From Azorinus chamasolen (Eukaryota; Mollusca; Bivalvia; Cardiida; Solecurtidae), in assembly GCA_963576725.1 (NCBI GenBank), contig OY755238.1, positions 30,538,145-30,602,144 on the forward strand: a stretch of DNA of 64,000 nucleotides, in the 5' to 3' direction. Below are positions 1-12,600 of this stretch, in pieces (the first letter of the stretch is position 1; each line of letters opens with the position of its first letter). The notes under the pieces are model-generated. The model worked only from the letters and a program-made list of their open reading frames with translations, was not told the origin of the DNA and searched no databases. A program made the position numbers and the translations under genes.

Positions 1-129
1 CAGCTACATGTATCTAAAGCGCAAAAGCGTGTCAAACAGTTTGGACCCTGAGGGAAATCAAAGGTCAACAAATCACCACTTTGTCTTAATATACCTACTA
101 ATTCGCCGTCAGTGTATTGGTTATAAAAC

Positions 130-625
130 TTATTCATATATATTATCTGTTTCGCTACTCTTGTTTCTTGTCACAATGGTAGTATTAGAATATGCCTCGT
201 CACAATTCCCAGTACTATACTCATTCTCCAACACCCTTTGACCGCCCTTGACCGCGCTTGTATCGTACGTATTGCCAGTGTTATTACTAGCGATACTGTA
301 GATACCGTCATCAAGATGCCTGGTACGCTGTCCAGACTTTCCAGAGCCAATGGAGATCTTCAGATTTGTGTGATCGTAATCATCATCGGAGAGCATGTTC
401 AGTTTCTTATAAACATTTTCACCTTCTGTGAATTTGTTTCGTGCTGTCCCGCCAGCGTTTGTGACGTCATAGGCACCGTCGTCATCGTCATTTGGATTAC
501 TTTGTCGCGTATTCCCCAGTGTATCAAACGGTGCACTGTAGACATACCCGTTGTCAATTGAATCTTGGACTTGGCTGTAGTCCATTGATACAGTGGCGTT
601 ATGTATGGAGTGTTTTGCTTTTGCC
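130..625 (-). CDS. Gene A exon 10: cytoplasmic tail and stop codon
   Basis: 496 coding nt, acceptor ACAATTGTAG, stop TAA at 130-132. The tail is acidic and Ser/Asn-rich, with tyrosine motifs DYSQV, GYVY, NVYKKL, DYDHTNL, GIYSI, AYSN and IYE. YSN fits the YxN SH2-docking pattern and YKKL fits YxxPhi; these are pattern matches only. About 70 residues around the YKKL/YDHT block are almost identical to gene B. The ATG at 583-585 is internal (Met of VSMDYSQ), not a start. No clear AATAAA is visible before the window edge. Confidence 0.82.
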
Positions 626-3600
626 CTACAATTGTGAAATTAGTATGCATGTAGTAGATATATATTGGGCATCAATAGGCATATAGATGGAATGAAATAC
701 TTGCGCTCATGTCATGCTAGCAGGAGCGTAGCTGAATCCAAATGTAATGTACGCACCGCAGTTATAGGGGCCCGGGGCATGTTCCCCTTGAAAGTTTAGA
801 AATGTGAAGTTTTTAAACCATTGTAATAAATAGATAATTTGTTCCTATAACGGATGCCCTGTTTATCACAACGGTTTCAGAAGGTGACCTTTAAAACTAC
901 GTCAAAAGGCGTTAGTATGAGGGGATGGGTTAAAGAATGTAAACATGAAAAGACGTGTACCAAAGTCGACCCTCTTAGCCTCCGAGTTTTCTTCCATATT
1001 GACCAAATTAATGTGTTCACCTTTCAGATTTGATGTTACGCACGTGCGTAAAGTAAACTTGTGCGTATCGCTGGCTACAACTCTGGCTATATACGTTATT
1101 AAATACAAAACAAAGCTTTGTATAACACAAGAAGTACATATTGAGACTGCAATAAGCTGTCCGTAGCGGCCTTTCGTGTTTAGAACATAGAAGTCGTGAA
1201 GAGCAGGCAGTTGTTCAACCAATTCCCTCATACTGACGCCTGTTGACGCCTCTAAAACATTCGCTTTTAGAAACCAATGTGATAAATAGAGCATTTGCTC
1301 CACAGGAGCAAATGCTCTATTTTTCACAATGGTTTAAAAACTACACAATAAATTCTATTTTTCCCCCTTCTCTAATAAATGCTCCTTTTCGGTAGATTTA
1401 TTCAAAGAGGTTAGGTCTTAAAATAGCTTATGAGGTAATGGGTTACTGCTTAATACTTAATGTTGATATTTGATTTAGTCGCTTAAGATGGGTTCTATTG
1501 TACCAGAGTTATCCATCTTGGACTGGATCTTCAAAAAAGGAAACATTTACCCTTTACCTCATGAATATTCATGTACGACATAATGACACCATGAAAATAC
1601 ATTAGATAATATTTAAATCATAGTATATAAGCATATGGTTTTCATTTGATAGAAACTGAAGAATAAGATATAAATTATGTAGTTCCATTAGCAAAACGGG
1701 CAGTCCATGATCAGACGGCTCATACCGGAACCGTCTGATCTCGGTCTACCATGTTTGCAAAATTGCAAAATTACGTGTCTAAGAGGAAACAGCTTAAGTT
1801 CATATCTTAACCCCATCTTGACCTCATCTTAACCAGAGCAACATATAACGGTGTGGACTCATCATTCATCATTTTCCAACCAAATCCTATATTGTGACCA
1901 CTCTTTAGAATCGTCTCTTTGAGACGATTCTAAAGAGTGGTTACAGCATAGGGTTTGGTGGAGGAATAAAGAAGTCATTCTTGAAAATACCTCTGGAATA
2001 ATAAATGATTATATTCAATGGTCTCGTACCGTTTCTTGCAACAGATAAATGCACTGATCACTGTGAGGAGGGCGATTCCTGGGATAGAGATGTAAAGGAC
2101 AACTACAAAGAGAAATGATCAATGTGAATATGTGTACATGTAATGGCTTACCCTGTGTAACAGTTACATAACATCTCTACATCTAATCCGAATACAGTAA
2201 AAACTCGATAATTCGAAACTTTAAATTTTTGTTCGATAATTCGATTTATTTTGTAGTATATAAGCTTTTAGACAGGCGATTGTTGAAGTCAAACATCTGG
2301 ACATAGGAGTATTGCGAAAAGGGAGATCGCAGACTCGGTTTTATTAAGCCTGTCCATGAGCAGTTATTAAGGTGCAGTACTACTCACGCCCCCCTAACAC
2401 AGGTTTAAGCGGTATTCAGCTTTCATAACTAAAATTGATTACTTATATAGCTCTTATCTAATAACTATGGGCCTTTGTCAAAGATTACATGTATCACGTC
2501 AAAATACACATTTTTGGTTCATGCATTCAATCATAAAACAAAGAGAATAATGATAAAGGTCCGTAGTGGTCGAACTAATTAGATAAAAGTTATTTAAGTA
2601 ATTCTATATTATCTTATTTCCCTTTTTGGTATATTATCTTCATTGTAAAATCATTGAAATTGGTCCTGAAAGACCGGAAAATAAAACAACACTGAGAATT
2701 AAGTACGGGACGACTTTGTAAAGTGAATAAGAGCTGAAAATAAGAGATTCTTCATAAGCATAAACAGCAATTGGAAAAGTCATACCAAAAATTCCTAGAG
2801 GAGTTTCTGCATGACTTTCACCGTGCATTACGCTGCCACCTGTCTTACAGATTGATAATGATACGTACAGTAAAACCTCGATTATTCGAATTTTCGTTAT
2901 AGAAAAATTTAGAACCTTTTAGGCAGGTGGCTGCTTAATGCATGGTGAAAGTCATACAGAAAGCTCATAGAGGAGCTTTCTGCATGACTTTCACCATGCA
3001 TTAAGTTGCCACCTGTCTTAAAGATCGATAATAATACGTATTTTAGTGTTCGAATAATCGAAGTTTTACTGTATTTCAGTATTAGAATAATCGAGGCTTT
3101 GCTGTATATATAACCCATCTATCAATATCAACCCTTTTCCTCGCTCTGAAAAATACTGTCTGCTCAATTTTGCATCTGGTGCAATTTTGACTATTTCAGA
3201 TTTAATCAAGCTTTAGAGAAGTAGAAATTGATCATTTAACTACTGTGATACGTAAGTTTCTCCTTATGCTGCATTGGAATCTTTGTAGACACAGACCAGA
3301 CATCACCGTCTATCATGAGGTACCTGACGAAGTTTTACTTTTAATAGAAATATAGATAATAAATGGTGAGTGACAAACAGTGCTGACCCTGGCAATAGCG
3401 CGGCCCCTGTAGGTCAGCGCTCTGTAACATGTATCTAAGGTTACCAGCAAACAATATAAGATGCACGGTGTCGAATTATGATTAATACCCTCACTACTAT
3501 TGCGATGGACCTATGAGACGCCGAGTAACTCGGTGTCTCATTAGGATCCAAATTCTTTGACACACTGATTATCTATATAATATGGTTGATGAAACGTCAA

Positions 3601-6600
3601 ACTTGAAACAGACGAGAATGTGGATGAAAATTCTGACACTGAGGAGATTAAGGCATTACCTGCATACTGTCTGTATGTAAATTAAATAAAAACTTGTACA
3701 TGTATTATACTTTGTCACTAATGAAACTGATTTTTATGACAAACAGTGCAGAAACTTATTATTTATTTACCAGCCTCCATACGGAGAGTATTAAGTGATA
3801 CAAATATTATACAAATAATACATAGCAACTAATGCACATCATCTTAGTACAAAATAAACAAACGGATAGAAAAGAAAGATTAAATTTAATAAACAGAAAA
3901 GTGAAGCTGACTAAATAGAATTAACTAACCCACCACACATTGCAATACTATCAATATGAATTTGTGGCATACTATTTACCCTCAAACCTCTCTATCGAAA
4001 CGAAACATAGAATAATTAATAAGGAACATCTCATATTCAATATCAGCCAAACGCAAAAGACAAACCCAGAATTATAACCCCTTTACCAAAGGGTTTCTGT
4101 TTGCAAAGATCGTATATTCGGTCATCGCACTTTATTTGTAATAATGCTGGTGGTGATGAGAGTCAACCATTGTAAAATTTGATTAGAACTTTGACCATAT
4201 AAACGCATTTCTACGCCTTTGCAAACATATAAGACCCATATCAGATGGCTTCTATCAGGATCTGCTATGTTTGCTTATAAAATAATATAGTTACGTATAT
4301 ATGAGTCAAGATACCCCGAGTACAAGAAATCTAGCATGACCTAAACATGAGTTGTAACTCTTCAAAAATGGACAGGAGAGTTTTGTCGGGCATTTAAGTT
4401 TACCACGTGACGTTCTTATACATGTAGGTTAATCGTACAAAAATATCTGGTAGAAGTAAGCTTATTCCGATTCGTATTGCTTCTTAATGGAATAGCTATC
4501 TACCCGCCAGCATTATTGTACGTGGATAAGCTGACAATTAACTCGCTAAGTAAAGGACTTTTGTATGTACATGTACATGTATCTACCAGTGTAACACTAC
4601 TTACCTTTGAGAGTTTCCTTCGCCTTGTCTTGATGTACATTTTCCTCTGTGGCAAATGGTGTTGATATCAACGTCACGGGGTTATTTGAAAATGTATTAA
4701 CAGTTGTTAGCATCTGGTCTAGGTTTGCATAAAAATAATAATTTACACTTTTAATCCCTTTGAATATTCAAGAAGGAAAAAAATGGTATCTAGAATATTA
4801 ATTAGATCAATTGTTATAATAGCACATGGGCACAGGAAAGTGTGGCCATGGCAGATTCTATAGAATCTTATCTATATAATATCATAAGCAAACAGAACAT
4901 ACCCTGATCAAATGGCTCCTATAGGAGCCGTTTGATATAGGTCTACTCTGTTTACAGATGCGTGAAAAAGGCGTTCATATGAATGACAGTGTTAACCCTT
5001 TCCCTCATATAAACGTGTTTTCACGCATTTGCAAACAGAGTGGACCCAGATCAGACGGATCCTAGAGGAGCCGTCTGATCAGGGTCTGTTCTGTTTGCTA
5101 ATAGAACTTGATATATCTGTTTCTTTACTTTCCAAAATATCTACAATATTCCACCTTCCATATTTCATCATACCTATTTTGATAATGAATATTCAGTTGG
5201 CATTGAAATTTGGCCTAAATACAGAACAGGGAAAGGGTTAAATGCTGATAAGAAGGATATCGGAAGAAAACCAACCGAATAAACGCTGAAGAAGACAACA
5301 CTTTTATGTATTTGATATCGATGATCCAATGTTATTTGCCAATGTATTAGTATTTAGTCGGGTGAGATTTAGTTTTATAATTGTTTGACATAGGCTGACG
5401 CAATTTTGTTGTACAACAATATATAAGTAACAGAAGAAAATGGTTTATTTTGTATCACAGTGACATGTTTCGATATAAGTAAGTTCAGATCGACAATCTT
5501 CATTATAATAACTGAATGTAACAAATACCAAGTTTTATGTAGATATTGAAAATATGCGTTTACTGTAGGGACTATCACGTTAACCGTTTCCCTGTTCTAT
5601 ATTAAGGCCAAATTTCAATACCTACTGAATGTTTATTAACAAAATAGTTATAAAGAAATCTGGAAGGTGGAGCATTGCAGACATTTTAGGAAGTAAAGAA
5701 ACAGACCCAAGCATTTTATGTTTGAATCCTTCCGTATCTATGTACAACATGACTGGCAGTGGCAAACAACGTGGATTGAGATGCGACGCACAGTATCTCG
5801 GTGTCTCGTCAGGATCCGTTCTTTTCGACTTTCGGTCAATGGTTTCAGAAAAGCTTGACAGAAACGAGAGTTGTCAATATTGCACCAATATTTCGGTCTT
5901 AATATTTGTGAATATTTGTATAAAGCTGTAACTGTTTCTATTAACTGAGCACTGTCCTGGTCCTGTCACAGATATTTTTTATTTGTTTGTGCAGAAATTC
6001 ATGCAATTTTCTCTTTTTGCATTTCTACTTTTGCTTTCGAAGGATCACCCATTTTCAGAATATTTGTACAAAAGACGAGTTCCCAAGTTTGCAAGCCAAT
6101 CGGAACTTATTGGTGATGTCGGTTAAAACACACCTACTTCATTTGTATGTTGGCTCCACCCTTTTCAAAAAGACTCCCCTCCATGACAGTGGCCATGGCG
6201 TATGTAGTATTAAAATGCATAGCATCCCATTAACAGTGTTTCCTTGTTCTATGTGTAATTCAAATTTCAGTACATACTGATTATTCATGGACAAAACAGT
6301 TATAATGAAATACGGTAGGTGTAGTGGAACATTGTAGCAATATTAGAAAGTAACGAAATAGATCTTTTAAACGCCTATAGGAGCGATTTAATCTGGGTTA
6401 CTTTGATTGCAAATGCGTCTTTATATCAATTAAATGGTTAATAGGTACAACGTTTAACTCTTGCACCGTTGAAAAAACATTATGTGGATCTGCAGAAATT
6501 GTGACTAATTCTGATTTGAACAAACTGTTGATAAACCTTTTGTTGTTCCCCAAAAGTTGTGTATTATCATCTCTGGCGTTTTATTCAGTGCATGACGAAA

Positions 6601-9600
6601 GACGAAAGAAATATTTAACCCTGTAGAAAAGTTCTTCCCTACCAATGCGAACAGTTTAAATACATTTGTAGGAGGTGCTTTATGAAAATAAATTCGTTAG
6701 GTAAAGTTTACTGATACACCTGGATAGCGTGGTTGTTTCTATGCATGATTCCAACATAATGAACGTATTTTCTAAGGTCAACGTCAGACATGTTTTATTG
6801 AACGATACATTTACGGAGTTCGTCATTTTTACATGCGATCAAATACAATGATGTACTTAAATAGCAGTATTCATATGCTTCATGCGAGTCTGTATTCCGA
6901 TCTTTGGCGGAATAAGACGGCTAGTAACCGATGGGTTATGTGATCGTTTCAATTCCCCTGGCACTCACCTGCGCACAAGGCTTTGAATGTTCTATTTTGT
7001 TGTTCAAATTTCAAAGATGTTGTGCCATTTCGCTGGACTATGTAACCGTACTGGTTTGCCTCTACACGTTCTAAATAGAAAAATACATATCAACTAGATA
7101 ATGTTTAGACAAAAGTTCAATAAATTATGTCAGGTGTCACCCTTTTAAAACTGCGAACCTGACCCTGCTACCATTCACGGTCTTCAGTATATCTAGAATG
7201 TTTTCGAAATGGATATCTATATTTCTTGTCAATATGGCATTTGTCTATATGCCCTTGACATAGCCCTGCATAGCTCTTGCAAGTAACCTGTGAGTTAGCT
7301 ACAATGTAATACAGTAAAACCTCTCTATAACGACCACTAAATTACATCCAATAGTTTGTGTTAAAGGCAAGTGGCTGCTTAAAGCAAGGCGAAAGTAAAA
7401 CAGAACGTTCCTATAGGAGCGTTCTGTTTTACTTTCAACTTGCTTTAAGCACTCACCTGCCCTAAATAATAACTAATTAGCACAATTTAGTGGCCGTTAT
7501 AGAGAGGGTTTAGTGTATACACGTAATATGTAGAAATGATAAAAGAATCGTCACAAAACAGTTCAATATGGACACTTCTCTCGCAATGGTGTTTGTTTTT
7601 ATTTCTTCACAAAATTCGCACAGCTTAAATGTCAGATCCATTAAAACTACATAATTATCATCTCCATTATAATTACAGACCAGACCCTGATCAGACGGGT
7701 CCTTTAGGAGTCGTCTGATCTGAGACTACTATGTTTTTAAAGGTGAGAAAAAGAAAATATATATAAGGAGGAGGGTTAACTGTTTTTGCGCCAAATTTAA
7801 CAGTGTCCTCTGCAATAATAATTTCATATTAAATACAATTCTAAACTAAATAATAAATGTATATTAGTAAAACATTTGTTTTTAAAAACCTGTATGCTTA
7901 GGCTAAAATAATACAGTAAACAGTGAAGTCCCAGGTCAGATGCCGCCTTGAAAAGGCGGCACCTGGCCTGGGACTGCACTGTTTTCAATTGAGTCAACAG
8001 GCGACGTTGGCGCTGAAAGAGCAAGCAACTAACTGCTTAATAGAGTCAACAAAGTTATTCTTTCACAATATTTTTTTTTACAAAATTCTCACAGATGAAA
8101 TAAATTCGTTAGATATTTTACATAAGCAAACCTTATGGCAAATTACAAGTACATTTCTTGACCTCGGATACCTCAAACTTCGGCTTAACTCGAAGTAAAC
8201 ATCATTTACAATACAGAATTGTTCTAAAATGTATTACTACGCATACCTAGAAACACATGTGACAATTTAATGCAGGAGCTTAGCATTACTTTCGACCTGC
8301 ATCAAGCTTTGAGTTTGAGAAATTGGATGACTCAAACCTCTGTTATCTCGAAGTTTGTTGTATGGTCCCTTGAAGTTGGATATATCACAGAACAGAACAG
8401 AACAAAACATAATTTTATTCAGATTTGTACAAAGTACCTCGTCTGATATCACACATATATACATACAAAAGTCACGTGACATATACAACTACAATAGAGG
8501 ATGAATACATTTGTTAACGTATATTTAGGGTCTGTCTAATATTCAAAGCAGATTTTATATATTTACTTAAATTACGCATAATTGTTTTATTTGTAGAACC
8601 CATCAACTCAACAAATTTCATCATAGAAGGTCTATTTGTGTAATATGTTTTAATATATTGTTTCCGTAAATCATTAAACCGACTACAGACACAAATGAAG
8701 TGAAACTTGTCTTCAAGGTCATCAGACTCGCAGAGTAAACACTTTCTCTCATTTCTAGGTAATCTATTATTCTTGTATCTACCAGTATGTACTCTCAAGG
8801 AATGTGAAGACAGTCTTATTCTAGATAGGTTACACCTTAAGGTATAAGGCAAAATATCCAAATAAGACTCATATTCAAAATGTGTTTTAAATCACAGTTA
8901 AACTATAATTAATTTTTACAACAGGTTCCGGTGTATTACGAGTGTGTTTCCGATGGGTTCCGAGGTAATAAATGCAGTTGAACTTCGATATTTCGAACTT
9001 CAAAGGACCACACAAGTTACTTCGATATAACAGAAGTTATCAGATGTGTTAACTGGGCAAATTATCAAGTTCACAGCTTAATGCAGGTATAACGTAATGC
9101 TGAAAGCTCCTGTAGAAGCTCTCATAATTACTGTAGACATGCATTAAGCTGTCACATGTGTTTCTAGATATGAGTAGTTATATGCATTTAAGTACATTTT
9201 TTTAAATTTCGGAACAACCAAACGTTTAGTTCTAGTGATCTCGAAGTTCGAATGATACGATTTCGAGATATCGATGCTTTCGATACAAGTACCTCTAAAT
9301 TTGCGGATGACAGTCTTTGACAGGAACATTCCTGTCCACACCAAGCCGTCCGATTGATCCGTATCTACTGGTTCCCTCAGAGGGTAGCGGTATTTAAAAT
9401 AGCAGTAATTATACGAAGCACTCCATGTATATTTTTCAGATGTAATTTCAACAGAAGAATCTGAAAATTAAATCAAAAATCGTAGTAGGTATAGCACCAT
9501 AAATGTTTCAGTCTCGTGCTGAAAAGAATAATGCCTGCTCGATCTCGTATAAGCTGCTGAGACGCCGAATTACTCGACAACGCAGAGTTACTTGGCATTT

Positions 9601-12600
9601 CATCTGAATCCAAGCTGTTTACATATGCGAGTCAAGACGGGCACTTAGCACGAAAACGGTTAGTCGCTAGTATACTGAGCAAACGTTCGATAGGACAAAT
9701 TTTCTGAAAATGGGTGATCCTTCGAAATCAAAAGTAGAAATGCAAAAAGAGAAAATTGCAGACTCGGTTTTATTGAGTCTGTTCATGAGTAGTAATTAAA
9801 AGTGCAACACTACTCACGCCCCTTAGCACCGGCTTAAGCAGTTTTCGATTTTCAAAACAAATAACATCAAAAGTAATGATCCCAAAGGACCAGAAAATAT
9901 ACCAACACTGAGAATGAAGTACGGGGCGACTTTTTACGGCCGCCACACAAGCACTTAACACCTGCTGTTGTGAAGTATATATATTCTGAAAATGGGTGAT
10001 CCTTCAAAGTTTCACCCATACATTGTCAAAAACTGTTCCATTTTTCTACACAAATGGAACTAGGATGCTTAAAATTACGATTCTCCTGATGATCGATCTG
10101 GATAAAACTGTTTACGAAGATATTTAAAAGATACGATCATTCCCAGATAGCGGTGTACATACACATATTCGACCATAGACCGTCTATTCGGTAAATAAAC
10201 AGAAGAGTGCCAAGAATATCAAATTGACTCCAATGATTGTCTTAAATTCACCACATGACCCAATTTGTAATAACATTTGCAACAGTTTTTATCATGATGA
10301 GACATGAAGGTGAGAGTTGAGATATGTTGGTTCTTATCAGGAATAAAACTGCTTGACTCCCTTAGCCCTTTACTCCATAAATACGCCTCTCTAGGACCCG
10401 TCTGTTCACGGTCTGATCTGTTTGCTAATGCTAAAATAAATATGATGCTATAGTTTCTGCCATTGACAAAGGAGCGTGTGTCCATGTACTGTGGTAACAA
10501 TTAAATAAATAAATAATAATGTTATCATTATTTCCTACATGAATATTCGTGTTGTAAGGGGTAATAATACATTTAAAATATCTGGTTTACACAAGTTTCC
10601 TAGATTAAACCCTTTGAATGATGGATGCACATGCACTGGTGTTTTCCAACAATGTATATCTAGATCAGAGGACCCACAGAAGGTCACTCTCCGGCGTGTT
10701 CGGCTGTAAACGTGTTAAGGTACTATGTTTCAGAATGATCTAGTGACTGCTGTATTCAGATTATAATGTAGATAAAGGGAAAGGAAAATATCAAAAACGA
10801 ATATGTTAGCTTTACTTCGATTGGTAGTGATTCGGCACATTGCAGGCAGTTCCTTCACACAGTTTTCCAGAACTAAAGAGCGACTTCTTAGGTCAAACGC
10901 AACACACGAGTCCCCAAATTTGCCTCTGGTGATATTTTCCAGAGGCACAGTGGAAACTGAAGCGAAACAAACATACATTTATAACAAAGCAACGGACAAC
11001 ACAGCATAATCAATGGATGGTACATATATGTTGTGTAAACTTAGAGCCTCCTGTGGCGAATGAGTGATTACCTAGGCCAACAGTTTGGATGCAGATGAGA
11101 CACCTCATTTGTATCGAAGCTGTTTGGCACACTGGTTGCATTTTTGTAGACAATCTGATTACACTTGGAAAGCTGAAAATGGAATGGGTGAATCATTATG
11201 CTTAAATTCTACAATATAAGTTGTTTTGTGGCTTAAAGGGAAATCATTTCATGAAACATACCAATGTCATCATTATAGGATTTTACAATTCAGCAAACAA
11301 TATTGTCACAGTAGTTTGAATGTACTACTGGCCAAATACTGCGTAATTCGTGCACACGTCGTGCATGCGTTATGGTACTAAAATCGTCATTTCTCCACTA
11401 ATCGTCGAGACGATTCTAAAGGGCGGTCACAACATAGGGCTTATTTGAGAAATAAAGAAGTTAGTCATGAAAATATTTTATTTTGATCTCTGCGTGTATT
11501 GAATATCAAACTCGTAAATCGTATACATGTATCATATGATTATAATTCATATATCGAGTATCGTATATGGTTCATTAATCGATTATCGAACACTTGATTA
11601 TAGCGACAAACATTACCAATAAATACCAGAGAGTTTGTTTTCAAAACATATGGTTGCTTAAGCCATTACTTCATGAATATTTATATTTAGAAATAATAGT
11701 ACCCTGTTTATTATTTACCCTTAGACGTGTGCATTTACCGTTAATCATGGACATAAACAGGTTTCCGTGAACAATACCGTTCAACATGGACACAAACTGG
11801 TTACCATGAAACATACCTTTAAACATGGACACAGACTGGTTTCCACGAAACATACCGTTAAGCATTGGCACAGACTGGTTACCATGAAACATACCTTTAA
11901 ACATGGACACAGACTGGTTTCCACGAAACATACCGTTAAGCATTGGCACATACTGGTTACCATGTAACATACCTTTAAACATGGACAGAGACTGATTTTC
12001 ACGAAACATACCTTTAAACATGGACACAAACTTGTTCCCGCCGCATTTTGTCTGGTTATTTGGTTGCATACAAGACGAATCACACTTCGTAGTCCATGAT
12101 CTCACCGGAGGGAATGATTCAAAAGAGTAGCATCTCGAACCCTATAATGTATTCAAATTTATGAAAGTTTTATTAATTCCTCAACTAAGAAAAATATAAT
12201 ATAAGCTGATATTTAATATAAGGACAATTAAAATTGATACATAACTTCTATGGTTTACTTTCATATATAGTCATCGCAACATCACTTCACGACCTACACT
12301 GTTTACGACAAAGCATGCCATCGCCCCTTGTAGGGTGTTTCAATAGATTGCAAACAGAGTTCACCCAGATCGGAGTCGGCTTCGTATGCATAATGAATAA
12401 TATTTTAGAAAGCTTAAATTGTATTCTATTTCGATTCGTTTAAGCTTTTAAGAAACTATTAAATTAGTGACAAACAGTTTGATCACTGATGAGAGGCCGA
12501 GAATTGTCGGCATCTTATCTGGATCAAAGCTGAATGCAAATCAGACCAACAGATCCTAAAAGTGTCATTTCTCCACCCAGCACTATGTTGTTACCAATCT

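Noticed and set aside
130..585. Stand-alone 151-codon gene starting at the ATG at 585
   Set aside because: The frame continues upstream to a splice acceptor at 626-627 that joins in phase to the membrane exon. The paralogue shows the same structure.
902..1327. 141-codon minus-strand open frame
   Set aside because: It overlaps a palindrome. The matching gene B intron (about 32340-32640) is similar in DNA but I saw no shared reading frame or splice-bounded exon.
1879..1960. microRNA precursor
   Set aside because: The hairpin is far too perfect and present in many copies; it is a foldback/MITE sequence.
11767..11967. Plus-strand repeat protein (KHTFKHGHRLVS units)
   Set aside because: By-product of the 39-bp array; the opposite strand is the one continuous with a spliced WSC exon.
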